Below the pieces are notes generated by a model that was not told where the DNA came from, did no database searches, and saw nothing but the letters and a program-made list of their open reading frames with translations. Shown here one piece after another: positions 41,829 to 50,559 of a stretch of 64,000 nt of DNA. The stretch is from UM-FILTER-47-13 sp964445195 (lineage in GTDB: Bacteria > Pseudomonadota > Alphaproteobacteria > Micavibrionales > Micavibrionaceae). The translations under genes were made by a program, and so were the position numbers. The DNA lies in NCBI GenBank assembly GCA_964445195.1, contig CAYUKA010000011.1, positions 1-64,000 on the forward strand, in the 5' to 3' direction. Position 1 is the stretch's first letter; each line of letters opens with the position of its first letter.

Positions 41829-44279
41829 CTAAACCTTGATGCCGCGCTCGTCCAGAACCGGCTTCAGGCCTTCAATCAGCGGCTGCAGCTGTTTTTCGTA
41901 ACGACGCCATGCCTCAACCGAGCTTTTATAGATCGGCTTATTGACCTGATTTTTGCTGGCGGTCAAAACAGCGCGTTTTTGTTTATGCGGCTCAAGACAG
42001 GCATCGTCCCACGGCAACCCAACAAAATCGATCAGCTTGCGGGCCTGTGTTTCAAAATTTTCAACAGTGTCTTCATAGTCGACTTCCAGAACACTGCCGG
42101 CAGGCAAAAGCTGCAGCCAGTATTTCATCAAATCATCATATAGGATATAGCGCTGGGCCAGAGCTTCCAGATCGTATGCATAATCGTGACCACTTGCAAA
42201 ATTCTGTTTGTAACAAGACAGACAATTATCGATCGGGTTGCGCCGGCAGTGAATGATTTTAGCCTGCGGCAGAATACAATGCATCATACCAAGGTTGAGA
42301 CTGTTACCGGGCATTTTATCAGTAATACGCAGCGCCTTGCCGGTCACATCCCGCGCCTTGATTTTGTCGACATAGGCCCGGCCCATCTGCTCCGCGGTAT
42401 CCGTCGTTAACGGCCCTTTTTCACGGATGACAGCGCTAAGATCGTACAGTTCTCCGGCGCCAAATACATCGGGGTGGGAGGAAATAATCTGTTCCGTCAG
42501 TGTTGTGCCTGAACGGGGCATACCGACAATAAAGACCGGCAGATCCGAATCATAGCCGCGGCCTTCATGCGCCTTGATAACGGCAGGTGTAAAGTGCTTC
42601 TTACGAGCAACAAACCCCGGCCCCATCTCACTCTTGTCAAATATGCGGCCGGAAAACGTTTTGTCATTCGCCTGCTTGAGATAGGTAAAGGCTTTTTCAT
42701 ACTCGCCCATTTTTTCATAGGCCTTGGACATGGCGAAATCGATAATCACCTGCGTCTCAATACTATACTCATCACATTTTTCGGCAATCTCCTGCAGCTT
42801 GAGAAAATCGGGATCATCGGCCGTAAAAGTCTTGTAAGCCTGCAAACTGTAATAAAAGCTCGGGTTTTCCAGGACATAAGGCCGGGCCGCCTCAAGAATT
42901 TCGCTGGCTTCGTCTTTACGGTTGATTGTTAGCAGCATATCAGCCTTGGCCAGCAGCGCATTCGGGTTATGGGGCCGTAACGCCAGCGCCCTGTCGACAA
43001 AAACCAAGCCTTCCTCAACCCGGCTGGCCCGCTCGTAAATGCGGGCCTTCTGGACCAGAAGCGGCGGCGTTTCCTGGAAACTGTCCATTGCCATATCGAT
43101 AGCTTCAATGGCCTCATCGAGCATGTCGAGATTCATACGCACTTCTGCAAGTTTGACCAGCGCCTGCGTATCACTTGATTCCAGTGCCAGCGCATTATGC
43201 AGCACAGCATCCGCTTCGTCATAATTGCCGAACGCAATCATCACATCGGCCAGCACGAGATGATGCACAGCCTCGTCAGGCTCAAGCATAATCGCCTTCT
43301 CTGCCGACTCACGCGCTTCATGAAACAGGGACTGCCGCATCTGCGCCACAGCAAGGGTGGCATAAGCCGCGGCGTGATCTTTCTTAAACGATACAACGTA
43401 ACGGGCGGACACCATGGCCTCTTCAGGACGATCCGCCTGTAAATATGTGATCGCAAGATTGTGATGCGCTACATAGTAATCAGGCTTGGCGTTGGTGGCT
43501 TTTTTGAAATAGTCGATCGCCTTGTCATTGTCACCCATATCACGGTGAATACAGCCGGCATTATTCAGCGCTTCGTGATAGGATGGGTCAAGCGCGATGG
43601 CCTTTTCAACAATTTCCGCTGCTTTTTCAAGCTTACCCTGCTGGCGCAATGTATTCGCCCAATTCGAATAAACCCGCACCGAATCAGGTGTCATTTCGGC
43701 CAGCCGCTCCCACAGATCTTCCGCTTCTTCGAACTTGTTCTGCGCCGCAAGAGCAATACCCAGATTCATGTAAGCGTCAGGCTTATCCGGCATCATCAGG
43801 GTAGCCTGGATCGCAACCTCTTCGGCCTCTTCGAACCGATCCAGCAACCACAGCGCATACGCCTTGTTGCTGTAGGCTTCATAGGCTTCCGGGTCGATTG
43901 ACAAGGCCTTGTCGAAAACCTCCAGCGCTTCTTCATAACGATCCAGCGCCGACAAAGCGGATGCATAGTTAATCCAGCAACTGGCATTATCAGGATCGGC
44001 CTCTGTCGCCCGCTGGCCGTATTTTAGCGACTCATCGAAATTCCCGCGCTGAAAGAGCAAAGCCGCCATAAAATAAACCGTCGGGTAATGGTCCGGTACA
44101 GCGCGCAATATATCGCGGTAGGTGCGCTCGGCAATTGTAAAGTTACCCGTCTGATGATGCGACTTGGCAAGCCTGAGGGCATCGTCCAGGGACACTTCGT
44201 ATTTCGCGCTTTCTCCTGTTTCAGCATCATCTTTTTCCACATCAACAGTGGCCCCTGCTGGCTTTTCGGCTACTGACAC
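41829..44279 (-). CDS. TPR-sulfotransferase fusion protein
   Basis: 816 residues from the GTG at 44279, with AGGAG 7 bases upstream; the frame is open 28 codons further but that start lacks support. The first 500 or so residues are about a dozen tetratricopeptide repeats of 34 residues (for example NYASALSALDRYEEALEVFDKAL). A sulfotransferase domain of about 280 residues follows with the PAPS loop FIVGMPRSGTTLTEQII and a later RNPIDNCLSCYKQNF. This two-domain type is widespread in proteobacteria, with unknown targets that may be surface glycans or secreted proteins. It is the second sulfotransferase gene in the window. Confidence 0.92.
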   Translation of the reverse strand: MSVAEKPAGATVDVEKDDAETGESAKYEVSLDDALRLAKSHHQTGNFTIAERTYRDILRAVPDHYPTVYFMAALLFQRGNFDESLKYGQRATEADPDNASCWINYASALSALDRYEEALEVFDKALSIDPEAYEAYSNKAYALWLLDRFEEAEEVAIQATLMMPDKPDAYMNLGIALAAQNKFEEAEDLWERLAEMTPDSVRVYSNWANTLRQQGKLEKAAEIVEKAIALDPSYHEALNNAGCIHRDMGDNDKAIDYFKKATNAKPDYYVAHHNLAITYLQADRPEEAMVSARYVVSFKKDHAAAYATLAVAQMRQSLFHEARESAEKAIMLEPDEAVHHLVLADVMIAFGNYDEADAVLHNALALESSDTQALVKLAEVRMNLDMLDEAIEAIDMAMDSFQETPPLLVQKARIYERASRVEEGLVFVDRALALRPHNPNALLAKADMLLTINRKDEASEILEAARPYVLENPSFYYSLQAYKTFTADDPDFLKLQEIAEKCDEYSIETQVIIDFAMSKAYEKMGEYEKAFTYLKQANDKTFSGRIFDKSEMGPGFVARKKHFTPAVIKAHEGRGYDSDLPVFIVGMPRSGTTLTEQIISSHPDVFGAGELYDLSAVIREKGPLTTDTAEQMGRAYVDKIKARDVTGKALRITDKMPGNSLNLGMMHCILPQAKIIHCRRNPIDNCLSCYKQNFASGHDYAYDLEALAQRYILYDDLMKYWLQLLPAGSVLEVDYEDTVENFETQARKLIDFVGLPWDDACLEPHKQKRAVLTASKNQVNKPIYKSSVEAWRRYEKQLQPLIEGLKPVLDERGIKV

Positions 44280-44566
44280 GATTTTTCTCCTCTTCAGAAC
44301 ATTTACAATGCTGTTATAAAAACTAAGCGCTCCTGCACAATCAGTAAAGCCACTATTGGGCACTCACCCTATCCATCCACGATAATACGACACGCCCGAT
44401 CATATTGAACAACAAGCCTGTTTTAAGGATATTTCAGCTGTTATCCCCATTTTATCCGCGGGTTATTCACCTTTGAATTGACGCCCCGCCCACCGGCACC
44501 TACGCTGATATATGGGTGAATCGCCCGTTCTTTGGGTGCAGACTAGATCGAATTAGGATTCCAATT

Positions 44567-45577
44567 ATGCCATTCGGCACTTTGTGGCGCTCCAGCCACA
44601 TTCGGGAATTAAAACGAACAGCCAACTTCGCCTGCCTGACCATTGCGGTTATGGCGTTAACGGGCTGTGGCCTGCTTCCTTTTGGCGATACAAACAACAC
44701 CCAAAACTCTGCACCCCGCCCCCCCGTCTCAACAGATAATGCCGCGCAACCCGCTGTCACAGCCGCTGATCCCGCAGCGGATACAATGACGGAATCCGGC
44801 ACGGCAAGCATGGTTCCGGACGGCTACACACAGGTCCCTGCACCCATCCCTGCGGCGCTCACCCCGCCGATCGATCCTGTGATAGCCGCCGGTCCTCTTC
44901 AACTGGGCGAAGACGGCCCGATGGGCGCGCTCGGTATTAATCTCGAGGAGTACTTCGATGACAATGCCGATATCGACACCCGCGTCAGCCGGGTTGAGCG
45001 CGCGGTGACCGCAATCCAGAAGGATCTGCGCACCCTCGCCCCGCCGATCAAACGGCTGATCACCGTCGAGCGGGACATTCAGGCGCTGGTTGCCCAGCTT
45101 GCCGACTTCGTCGAGGCGCCGCCACCGCCGGAGCCGGCGCCCGCTCCGGTACAAATGGCGCCGATGCCATCAGCAGCCCCGATGCCGACAATGAACGCGC
45201 AGCAAAAAAGCCATATGATCAGCGGCGGCAAAACTATTGCCGGCAGCAGCGGCGTGACCGTCGGGCGGCTGCGCACCGGCGAGCACCCCGATAAGAGCCG
45301 GATCGTGCTTGATGCCAGCGGGCCGACAACGTATCGCTACGATCTCGATAACGAGGAAATGCTGCTGGTTATTGAACTGCCGCAGGCCGGGTGGACCGGC
45401 AAAATGCAGGAGACAATCCGCAAATCACCTGTCATCGCCGGCTACAGCGTTCACCCGTTCAACGGCGGCAGCCGCGTCATTGTCCAGTTGAAAAAGCGGA
45501 CATCCATCGCCTATGAAATTGCGATCCGGCCGAACGGTAACAAGAATTACCGGATCGTCATTGATCTGAAGAAATGA
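44567..45577 (+). CDS. AMIN-domain lipoprotein
   Basis: 336 residues from the ATG at 44567 (AGGATT upstream). A lipoprotein signal ends in ALTGC (lipid Cys near residue 33). A Pro/Ala-rich region of about 190 residues, with a short heptad-like stretch (VERAVTAIQKDLRTL) and a Pro/Ala linker, leads to a C-terminal domain of about 110 residues (RIVLDASGPTTYRYDL, LVIELPQAGW and RIVIDLKK). That domain has the AMIN form, which binds peptidoglycan or positions envelope machines. It probably lies in the periplasm, attached to a membrane. About 290 non-coding bases precede it. Confidence 0.75.
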   Translation: MPFGTLWRSSHIRELKRTANFACLTIAVMALTGCGLLPFGDTNNTQNSAPRPPVSTDNAAQPAVTAADPAADTMTESGTASMVPDGYTQVPAPIPAALTPPIDPVIAAGPLQLGEDGPMGALGINLEEYFDDNADIDTRVSRVERAVTAIQKDLRTLAPPIKRLITVERDIQALVAQLADFVEAPPPPEPAPAPVQMAPMPSAAPMPTMNAQQKSHMISGGKTIAGSSGVTVGRLRTGEHPDKSRIVLDASGPTTYRYDLDNEEMLLVIELPQAGWTGKMQETIRKSPVIAGYSVHPFNGGSRVIVQLKKRTSIAYEIAIRPNGNKNYRIVIDLKK

Positions 45578-45595
45578 CATGAAAACTTAATTTCA

Positions 45596-45705
45596 TGTCA
45601 TCCCGAACCCCCGCCTACGCGGGGGCTGGCTTTTGTGAACGACATCATGCCGCAGGGCGCAGTACCATGAGATGTCTCCGGCCTCACAGGCCGTTCGACA
45701 TGACA
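45596..45705. repeat. Palindromic element after the AMIN gene
   Basis: Imperfect terminal inverted repeats of 13 bases (TGTCATCCCGAAC at 45596-45608 and GTTCGACATGACA at 45693-45705, 11 matching). Inside are CCCCCGC-CTAC-GCGGGGG at the left and GGCCTCACAGGCC at the right. It lies between the convergent ends of the AMIN gene and phhA. Confidence 0.55.
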
Positions 45706-45719
45706 GGGCATACAAGACT

Positions 45720-46610
45720 TTAAATACTGATGCTTTCTTCCAGGAACGCGCGCTTGGGGATGATGTAATCCTGCGTCCCTTCGCGGATGACAGTATCGCC
45801 GGGCTGCAAGTCGAACGGCAGGAACTCCTCGGCCTGATCCAGGCCCTCAAGGCCCTTGAAGCTTTTATACATCGGGCTGAAATCGGTATGCACGGCCTGC
45901 TCGAACAAATCCTCGAAGCTATCGATAACGAAATAGCAGGGCTGCAGGTCGTTAATATAGACCCTGGTGCGCATGCAGCGTTCGAGGTCGAACTGGATGT
46001 GATGCGCGCTCGGGTCGTCGATCGCGTACATCGCCTCGCCGTAAGACGAGCACAGCCCGGCGCCGTAAAGTTTCAGACCGTCCGGCTTTTTGATCAGGCC
46101 GAACTCGATCGTCCACCAGTTCAGGCGCGCGAGATTTTTGGTGGTTTTATATTCCAGCGCCCGCGCGCCGCCCTTGCCGTATTCATGCATGTAATCGGCA
46201 TAGGCGCGGTTGGTCAAAAGCGGGATATGCCCGAACAGATCGTGGAAGATATCGGGCTCCTCCAGGTAATCGAGCTGGTCTTTATCGCGGATGAAATTGC
46301 CCGACGGGAATTTGCGGTCGGTCAGCATATCGAAAAACGGTTTGGATTTGATCAGCCCGCGCGTGGCGACAATTTCCCAGCCGGCAAATTCACGCAGGCA
46401 TTCATTGACCTCGTTAAAATCCGGGATTTTATCGGCGGTAAAGCCAAGATCCTTAACGGCCTGCAAATATTCCGGGCAGGCGCGCGGCTCCAGCACCTCC
46501 ATCTGGCGGTTATAGAGCAGTTTCCACGCCTCGTGATGATCGGGAGTGTAATCTTTCCAGCCCTGATCGATGATCAGGTCCGCATAGCTTATCTCTTTAT
46601 CAGCAACCAT
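45720..46610 (-). CDS. phhA: Phenylalanine 4-monooxygenase
   Basis: 296 residues. It hydroxylates phenylalanine to tyrosine with tetrahydrobiopterin and non-haem iron. The two iron-binding histidines are in PDIFHDLFGHIPLL and the Glu in YADYMHEYGKG region; the core NWWTIEFGLIKKPDGLKLYGAGLCSSYGE follows. The length is normal for the bacterial enzyme. A GGAGG site precedes the ATG. It is last in the minus-strand series hpd, fahA, maiA, phhA, feeding tyrosine into that pathway. Confidence 0.96.
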   Translation of the reverse strand: MVADKEISYADLIIDQGWKDYTPDHHEAWKLLYNRQMEVLEPRACPEYLQAVKDLGFTADKIPDFNEVNECLREFAGWEIVATRGLIKSKPFFDMLTDRKFPSGNFIRDKDQLDYLEEPDIFHDLFGHIPLLTNRAYADYMHEYGKGGARALEYKTTKNLARLNWWTIEFGLIKKPDGLKLYGAGLCSSYGEAMYAIDDPSAHHIQFDLERCMRTRVYINDLQPCYFVIDSFEDLFEQAVHTDFSPMYKSFKGLEGLDQAEEFLPFDLQPGDTVIREGTQDYIIPKRAFLEESISI

Positions 46611-46638
46611 ATTTTATCCTCCTGTTGTTTTATTCTGT

Positions 46639-46734
46639 GTCATTGCGAGCCGCGAGAGCGGCGTGGCAATCCAGAATGTTTGCCTGGCGGGAAGACTCTG
46701 GACTGCTTCGTCAACTTCGTTTCCTCGCAATGAC
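46639..46734. repeat. GTCATTGCGAG palindromic element, copy 1
   Basis: Perfect 11-base terminal inverted repeats (GTCATTGCGAG at 46639-46649 and CTCGCAATGAC at 46724-46734). The interior has GGCAATCCAGA and TCTGGACTGC, which can pair. Sits in the maiA-phhA spacer. The CATTGCGAG/CTCGCAATG type is widespread in alphaproteobacterial intergenic regions. Confidence 0.8.
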
Positions 46735-46766
46735 AGCAACCTTTATATCTTTTTATCATAGCATTC

Positions 46767-47462
46767 TCATGCCGCGTCCTTCAGAAGCGGGGCGGCGGAA
46801 CCGTGGATTTGCTCCAGACCGGCCGGGGCCTCGGGCTGGGTTTCGGGCGCGGCTTTTATGAACGCCTCCTGCCGGACGCAGTGCCGTTCAATCGCGCGGC
46901 ATAACGGGTAAGGCGATAAATCAACGTCAAAACGCCGCATGCTGTACATATGCGGAATCAGGCACAGATCGGCGACACTGACCTGGTCGCCGAGCACATA
47001 GCCTCCGGCCCGGCCATCGCGCTCTAACATCGCCTCGATCGCCGCCATGCCCTGCGTCGTCCAGTGCGTATACCAGACGTGTTTCGCCGTCTCATCAGCA
47101 TCGAAATGATCGGCAAGGTATTTTTGCGTTTTCAGGTTAATCAGCGGGTGGATGTCCTCAGCAACGCTTAAGGCGATCTGGCGGACATAAGCCTGGTCTT
47201 TTTCATCGCCGGGCGCCAGCGACGGTTCCGGGGCGAGATTGTCGAGATAATTAAGGATTGCCAGTGATTGCGAGAGCACAAAATCGCTGTCTTTTAAGGC
47301 CGGAACGCCGCCAAGCGGGTTGATTTTAAGATACTCGTCAGTACGCTGCTCCCCGGCCAGCAGATTGACCGGCACCGTTTCAAAGGCGAGTCCTTTCAGA
47401 TGCAGCGCAATGCGCACCCGGTAGGATGTTGAGGAACGAAAATAGTGGTACAGTGTGAGCAT
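46767..47462 (-). CDS. maiA: Maleylacetoacetate isomerase (zeta-class GST)
   Basis: 231 residues. Glutathione-dependent isomerisation of maleylacetoacetate to fumarylacetoacetate in tyrosine breakdown. The N-terminal thioredoxin-like domain has the zeta-class active-site motif RSSTSYRVRIALHLKG and the GSH-binding GGVPALKDSDFVLSQSLAIL. The helical C-terminal domain contains GDQVSVADLCLIPHMYS. AAGGAA precedes the ATG. It is flanked on both sides by palindromic elements. A glutathione-synthesis gene lies at 60575-62197. Confidence 0.95.
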   Translation of the reverse strand: MLTLYHYFRSSTSYRVRIALHLKGLAFETVPVNLLAGEQRTDEYLKINPLGGVPALKDSDFVLSQSLAILNYLDNLAPEPSLAPGDEKDQAYVRQIALSVAEDIHPLINLKTQKYLADHFDADETAKHVWYTHWTTQGMAAIEAMLERDGRAGGYVLGDQVSVADLCLIPHMYSMRRFDVDLSPYPLCRAIERHCVRQEAFIKAAPETQPEAPAGLEQIHGSAAPLLKDAA

Positions 47463-47502
47463 GCTTGTTCCTTTTATACTAACGTTTCGTCATTTGGCGT
47501 TT

Positions 47503-47610
47503 CGTCATTGCGAACGCCTGAAAGGCGCGCGGCAATCCAGAATGCTCACCAAACGGAAAGAGTCTGGATGGCTTCGTCCCCCGGATAAAGTCCGGGTCCT
47601 CGCAATGACG
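47503..47610. repeat. GTCATTGCGAG palindromic element, copy 2
   Basis: Perfect 11-base ends CGTCATTGCGA (47503-47513) and TCGCAATGACG (47600-47610). The interior has GGCAATCCAGA and TCTGGATGGC, then CCCCCGGATAAAGTCCGGG, almost as in copy 3. Lies in the fahA-maiA spacer. Confidence 0.8.
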
Positions 47611-47620
47611 GTTCCTTATG

Positions 47621-48637
47621 TCATCCGTTCGCCGCTTTCTGTGCTGCGCTCTCGCCGTACGCGTACGGTACGATCTCCTGCTCAATCGCGCCGAACAGTG
47701 ACGCGCCGTTCTGATCCAGCATTTCAATGCGTATCCTGTCCCCGTATTTCATGAACGGGGTTTTGAAATCGCCGTCTTCGATTTTTTCGATCATGCGCGT
47801 TTCGGCAAAACAGGACACGCCGGCCGCGCGGTCGTAATTCGAGATCGTGCCCGAGCCGATAATCGTGCCGGCGCCCAGCGGGCGGGTGCGGGCGGCATGG
47901 GCGATCAATCGCCCGAAATCGAACTGCATATCGACCCCGGCGTTCGGGCGGCCGATTTCGGTGCCGTTATAGGTGCTGATCAGCGGCAGGTGCAGCTTGC
48001 CGCCCTGCCAGGCCGTGCCGAGAGCATCCGGGGTGACGGCCACCGGTGAAAAGGCGCTGGGCGGCTTGGCCTGGAAAAAGCCGAAGCCTTTGCCAAGCTC
48101 GTTCGGGATCAGGTTGCGCAAAGACACATCATTCATCAGCATGATCAACTTGATATGCGCCAGCGCATCGTCCGGCGTCACGCCCATCGGTACATCGTCG
48201 GTGATGACGGCGACTTCGGCCTCGAAATCAATGCCGAATTCCTCATCCGGCACCGGGATATCATCGCGCGGGCCGAGAATCGTATCGCTGACCGCCTGGT
48301 AGATGAGCGGGTCGTCCTTAAATGAGGGCGGCATTTCAGCACCGCGCGCTTTGCGCACCAATTCGACATGGTTCAGGTAGGCGCTGCCGTCCGCAATCTG
48401 GTAGGCGCGGGGCAGGGGCGAGGCGCAGGCGGCGGGGTCGAACGGATGTGTCTCCGCGATATCGCCGCTTTCCAGCCTGCCGGCCAAAGCGCGCAGCTTT
48501 GGTTCCGCCGCCGCCCAGTCATCCAGCACCGCCTGCAATGTCGGCGCTATATCCGTCGCCGGAATATACAGGCTTAAATCATTTTTGACGACGATCAGGC
48601 GTCCGTCACGGCCGTGCTTTAACGATGCGAGTTTCAT
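47621..48637 (-). CDS. fahA: Fumarylacetoacetate hydrolase family protein
   Basis: 338 residues. It hydrolyses fumarylacetoacetate to fumarate and acetoacetate, the last step of tyrosine breakdown. The metal-binding acidic residues are in PDEEFGIDFEAEVAVITDDVP, followed by IKLIMLMNDVSLRNLIPNELGKGFGFFQAKPP and GSGTISNYDRAAG. The shorter length, compared with about 420 residues for the animal enzyme, is normal for the bacterial FAH branch that accompanies maiA and hpd. AAAGGA precedes the ATG. Confidence 0.93.
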   Translation of the reverse strand: MKLASLKHGRDGRLIVVKNDLSLYIPATDIAPTLQAVLDDWAAAEPKLRALAGRLESGDIAETHPFDPAACASPLPRAYQIADGSAYLNHVELVRKARGAEMPPSFKDDPLIYQAVSDTILGPRDDIPVPDEEFGIDFEAEVAVITDDVPMGVTPDDALAHIKLIMLMNDVSLRNLIPNELGKGFGFFQAKPPSAFSPVAVTPDALGTAWQGGKLHLPLISTYNGTEIGRPNAGVDMQFDFGRLIAHAARTRPLGAGTIIGSGTISNYDRAAGVSCFAETRMIEKIEDGDFKTPFMKYGDRIRIEMLDQNGASLFGAIEQEIVPYAYGESAAQKAANG

Positions 48638-48659
48638 GATTTCAAGTCCTTTGCAAAAT

Positions 48660-48772
48660 CGTCATTGCGAGGAAGGCTTTAAGCCTGACGAAGCAATCCA
48701 GAGTCTTTCCATCTGGTAACCATTCTGGATTGCCGCGTCCCCCGGATCAAGTCCGGGGTCCTCGCAATGACG
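48660..48772. repeat. GTCATTGCGAG palindromic element, copy 3
   Basis: Perfect 13-base ends CGTCATTGCGAGG (48660-48672) and CCTCGCAATGACG (48760-48772). The interior again pairs CAATCCAGA with TCTGGATTG and holds CCCCGGATCAAGTCCGGGG. Lies in the hpd-fahA spacer. It is the longest and most symmetrical of the three copies. Confidence 0.82.
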
Positions 48773-48783
48773 GCTGTTGTCAA

Positions 48784-49845
48784 TTAACCGCTGGCCGAGT
48801 CCTTCTCTTCCAACACGCCGCGGCGAATCTGGTCTTCTTCGATCGACTCGAACAGGGCCTGGAAATTGCCCTCGCCGAAACCTTCATTGCCCTTGCGCTG
48901 GATGATCTCGAAAAAGACCGGGCCAATTTCATCCTGGGTGAAGATTTGCAGCAGCAACCCCTGCCCGTCGGTCGGCGCGCCGTCGATCAGGATGTTGAGA
49001 TCATGCAGGCGCTTTAAATCCTCACCATGGCCGGGGACGCGGGCATCGGTTTTTTCGTAATACGTATCCGGCGTGCTCTGGAACGGGACGCCGTTCGCTT
49101 TCATCATTTCGACGGTTTTATAGATATCGTCAGTACCAAGCGCGATATGCTGGATGCCCTCGCCGTTAAAACGCTGCAGGAATTCCTCGATCTGCGATTT
49201 ATCGTCTGATGATTCATTGAGCGGGATGCGGATCTTGCCGCACGGGCTGGTCATCGCCTTGCTTTTCAGGCCGGTCAGCTTGCCCTCGATATCGAAATAG
49301 CGGATTTCGCGGAAATTAAAGATGTCCTCGTAAAATTTCGCCCATTTATCCATGTTGCCGCGGAATACATTATGGGTGACATGATCAAGATAGGTCAGCC
49401 CGACCCCCGGCGTCGCAATTGCCAGCCCTTCGAATTCCCCGTCATAAACCGTTTCACTGTCGATCAGGTAAAGCAACGAGCCGCCGATCCCCTTAATGGC
49501 CGGCAGGTTCATCGACCCGCCATGCGCGCCGGCTTCAACGACCTCCGCCCCGCGCTTTTGCGCTTCGGCGATCGCAAAATCGGCATCGGCGACTTTAAAG
49601 GCCATCGCGCTGGCCCCGCCATGATGTTCGGCGGCGAACGCGCCGCTTTGTCCGCCGGTTTCGCGGTTAATCAGGAATTTCACATCGCGCTGCTGGTACA
49701 GCGTAATGTCCTTGTCTTTATGTTTGGCGATCGCGGTAAAGCCGAAATCATCCATGATTTTTTCGAGCCGCGGAATATCCTTGCCGGTGAACTCAAGAAA
49801 CTCGAACCCGTCGGTTTTCAGCGGATTGTCAAAAAGGTCTGCCAT
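48784..49845 (-). CDS. hpd: 4-hydroxyphenylpyruvate dioxygenase
   Basis: 353 residues. It turns 4-hydroxyphenylpyruvate into homogentisate with non-haem iron. The C-terminal catalytic half contains LTYLDHVTHNVFRGNMDKWAKFYEDIFNFREIRYFDI, GEGIQHIALGTDDI (second His) and IGPVFFEIIQRKGNEGFGEGNFQALFESIE with the metal-binding Glu. It is the first gene of the group; GGAGGACAGG precedes the ATG. Homogentisate 1,2-dioxygenase, the next enzyme, is not encoded in the window. Confidence 0.96.
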   Translation of the reverse strand: MADLFDNPLKTDGFEFLEFTGKDIPRLEKIMDDFGFTAIAKHKDKDITLYQQRDVKFLINRETGGQSGAFAAEHHGGASAMAFKVADADFAIAEAQKRGAEVVEAGAHGGSMNLPAIKGIGGSLLYLIDSETVYDGEFEGLAIATPGVGLTYLDHVTHNVFRGNMDKWAKFYEDIFNFREIRYFDIEGKLTGLKSKAMTSPCGKIRIPLNESSDDKSQIEEFLQRFNGEGIQHIALGTDDIYKTVEMMKANGVPFQSTPDTYYEKTDARVPGHGEDLKRLHDLNILIDGAPTDGQGLLLQIFTQDEIGPVFFEIIQRKGNEGFGEGNFQALFESIEEDQIRRGVLEEKDSASG

Positions 49846-49950
49846 GATCCTGTCCTCCCGTTATTCTTATCAAAGCTGCCCGCAGGGTAGAAAATTACCC
49901 GCAAATTGTCCATGCTCTTTGATGATGCGCTGCGCAAGACGGAGAGAAAG

Positions 49951-50559
49951 ATGCACCTTCAGCCGGTTCAGACAAATTACCGACGCCTCGCCCATAATTA
50001 TGATGCGCGCTGGGCGGCGTTCAATGATGCCGCCCATGGCTGGGTGCTGGACCGGCTTGACGGAGCGCGCAATGTTATTGATATGGGCTGCGGCACCGGG
50101 CGATTGCTGGCACAGATTCATAACCGTTATCCCGCCGCGGCCCTGACCGGGCTTGACGCCAGTCCGGATATGCTGGCTGTAGCGGCGCAGACTGTACCGG
50201 CGGCGCATCTTCTTGAAACCGATCTCATGACATATGAAACCGCTCGGAAGTTCGATGCGGTTTTATCAATAAACGTGCTGCATCATCTGCCCGACGCGGC
50301 GTATCATATCGGGTCACTGCATAGGCTGTGCGCCGCAAACGCCGCGGTCTTTCTATGCGACTTTGCCATTGAAGGACTCGTCCTAAACGCGGCAGAGCTT
50401 TACTGGCGCACCCTGCAGCCGGCGCATCGCCGGGCTTTTTCACAGGCGGCTCTCAAAGAACTGCTCACCGATTCTTTTACCATAGAGGATGAAGCGCTGC
50501 TGCGCCCGGACCGGTTCTGGCGGCTGCAGATATACCGGCTCAAGCCTAAAACGGCCTGA
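49951..50559 (+). CDS. SAM-dependent methyltransferase
   Basis: 202 residues from the ATG at 49951, preceded by GGAG at a good distance; starts at 49906 (TTG) and 49912 would add an unlikely N-terminus. Class I Rossmann-type fold: motif I VIDMGCGTGRLLAQIH, LTGLDASPDMLAVA (motif II Asp), DAVLSINVLHHLPD (motif IV). The substrate is unknown; the form is like UbiE/Trm9-type small-molecule methyltransferases. Its end overlaps the convergent next gene by 14 bases. Confidence 0.85.
   Translation: MHLQPVQTNYRRLAHNYDARWAAFNDAAHGWVLDRLDGARNVIDMGCGTGRLLAQIHNRYPAAALTGLDASPDMLAVAAQTVPAAHLLETDLMTYETARKFDAVLSINVLHHLPDAAYHIGSLHRLCAANAAVFLCDFAIEGLVLNAAELYWRTLQPAHRRAFSQAALKELLTDSFTIEDEALLRPDRFWRLQIYRLKPKTA

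Noticed and set aside
44380..44480. Cluster of TTATCCCCA/TTATCCGCG-like sequences as a replication origin
   Set aside because: Only loose matches to the DnaA box, no A+T-rich unwinding region and no dnaA, dnaN or parAB genes nearby.
45672..46733. 353-codon plus-strand frame antisense to phhA
   Set aside because: Mirror of the phhA codons; phhA has all iron-binding residues.
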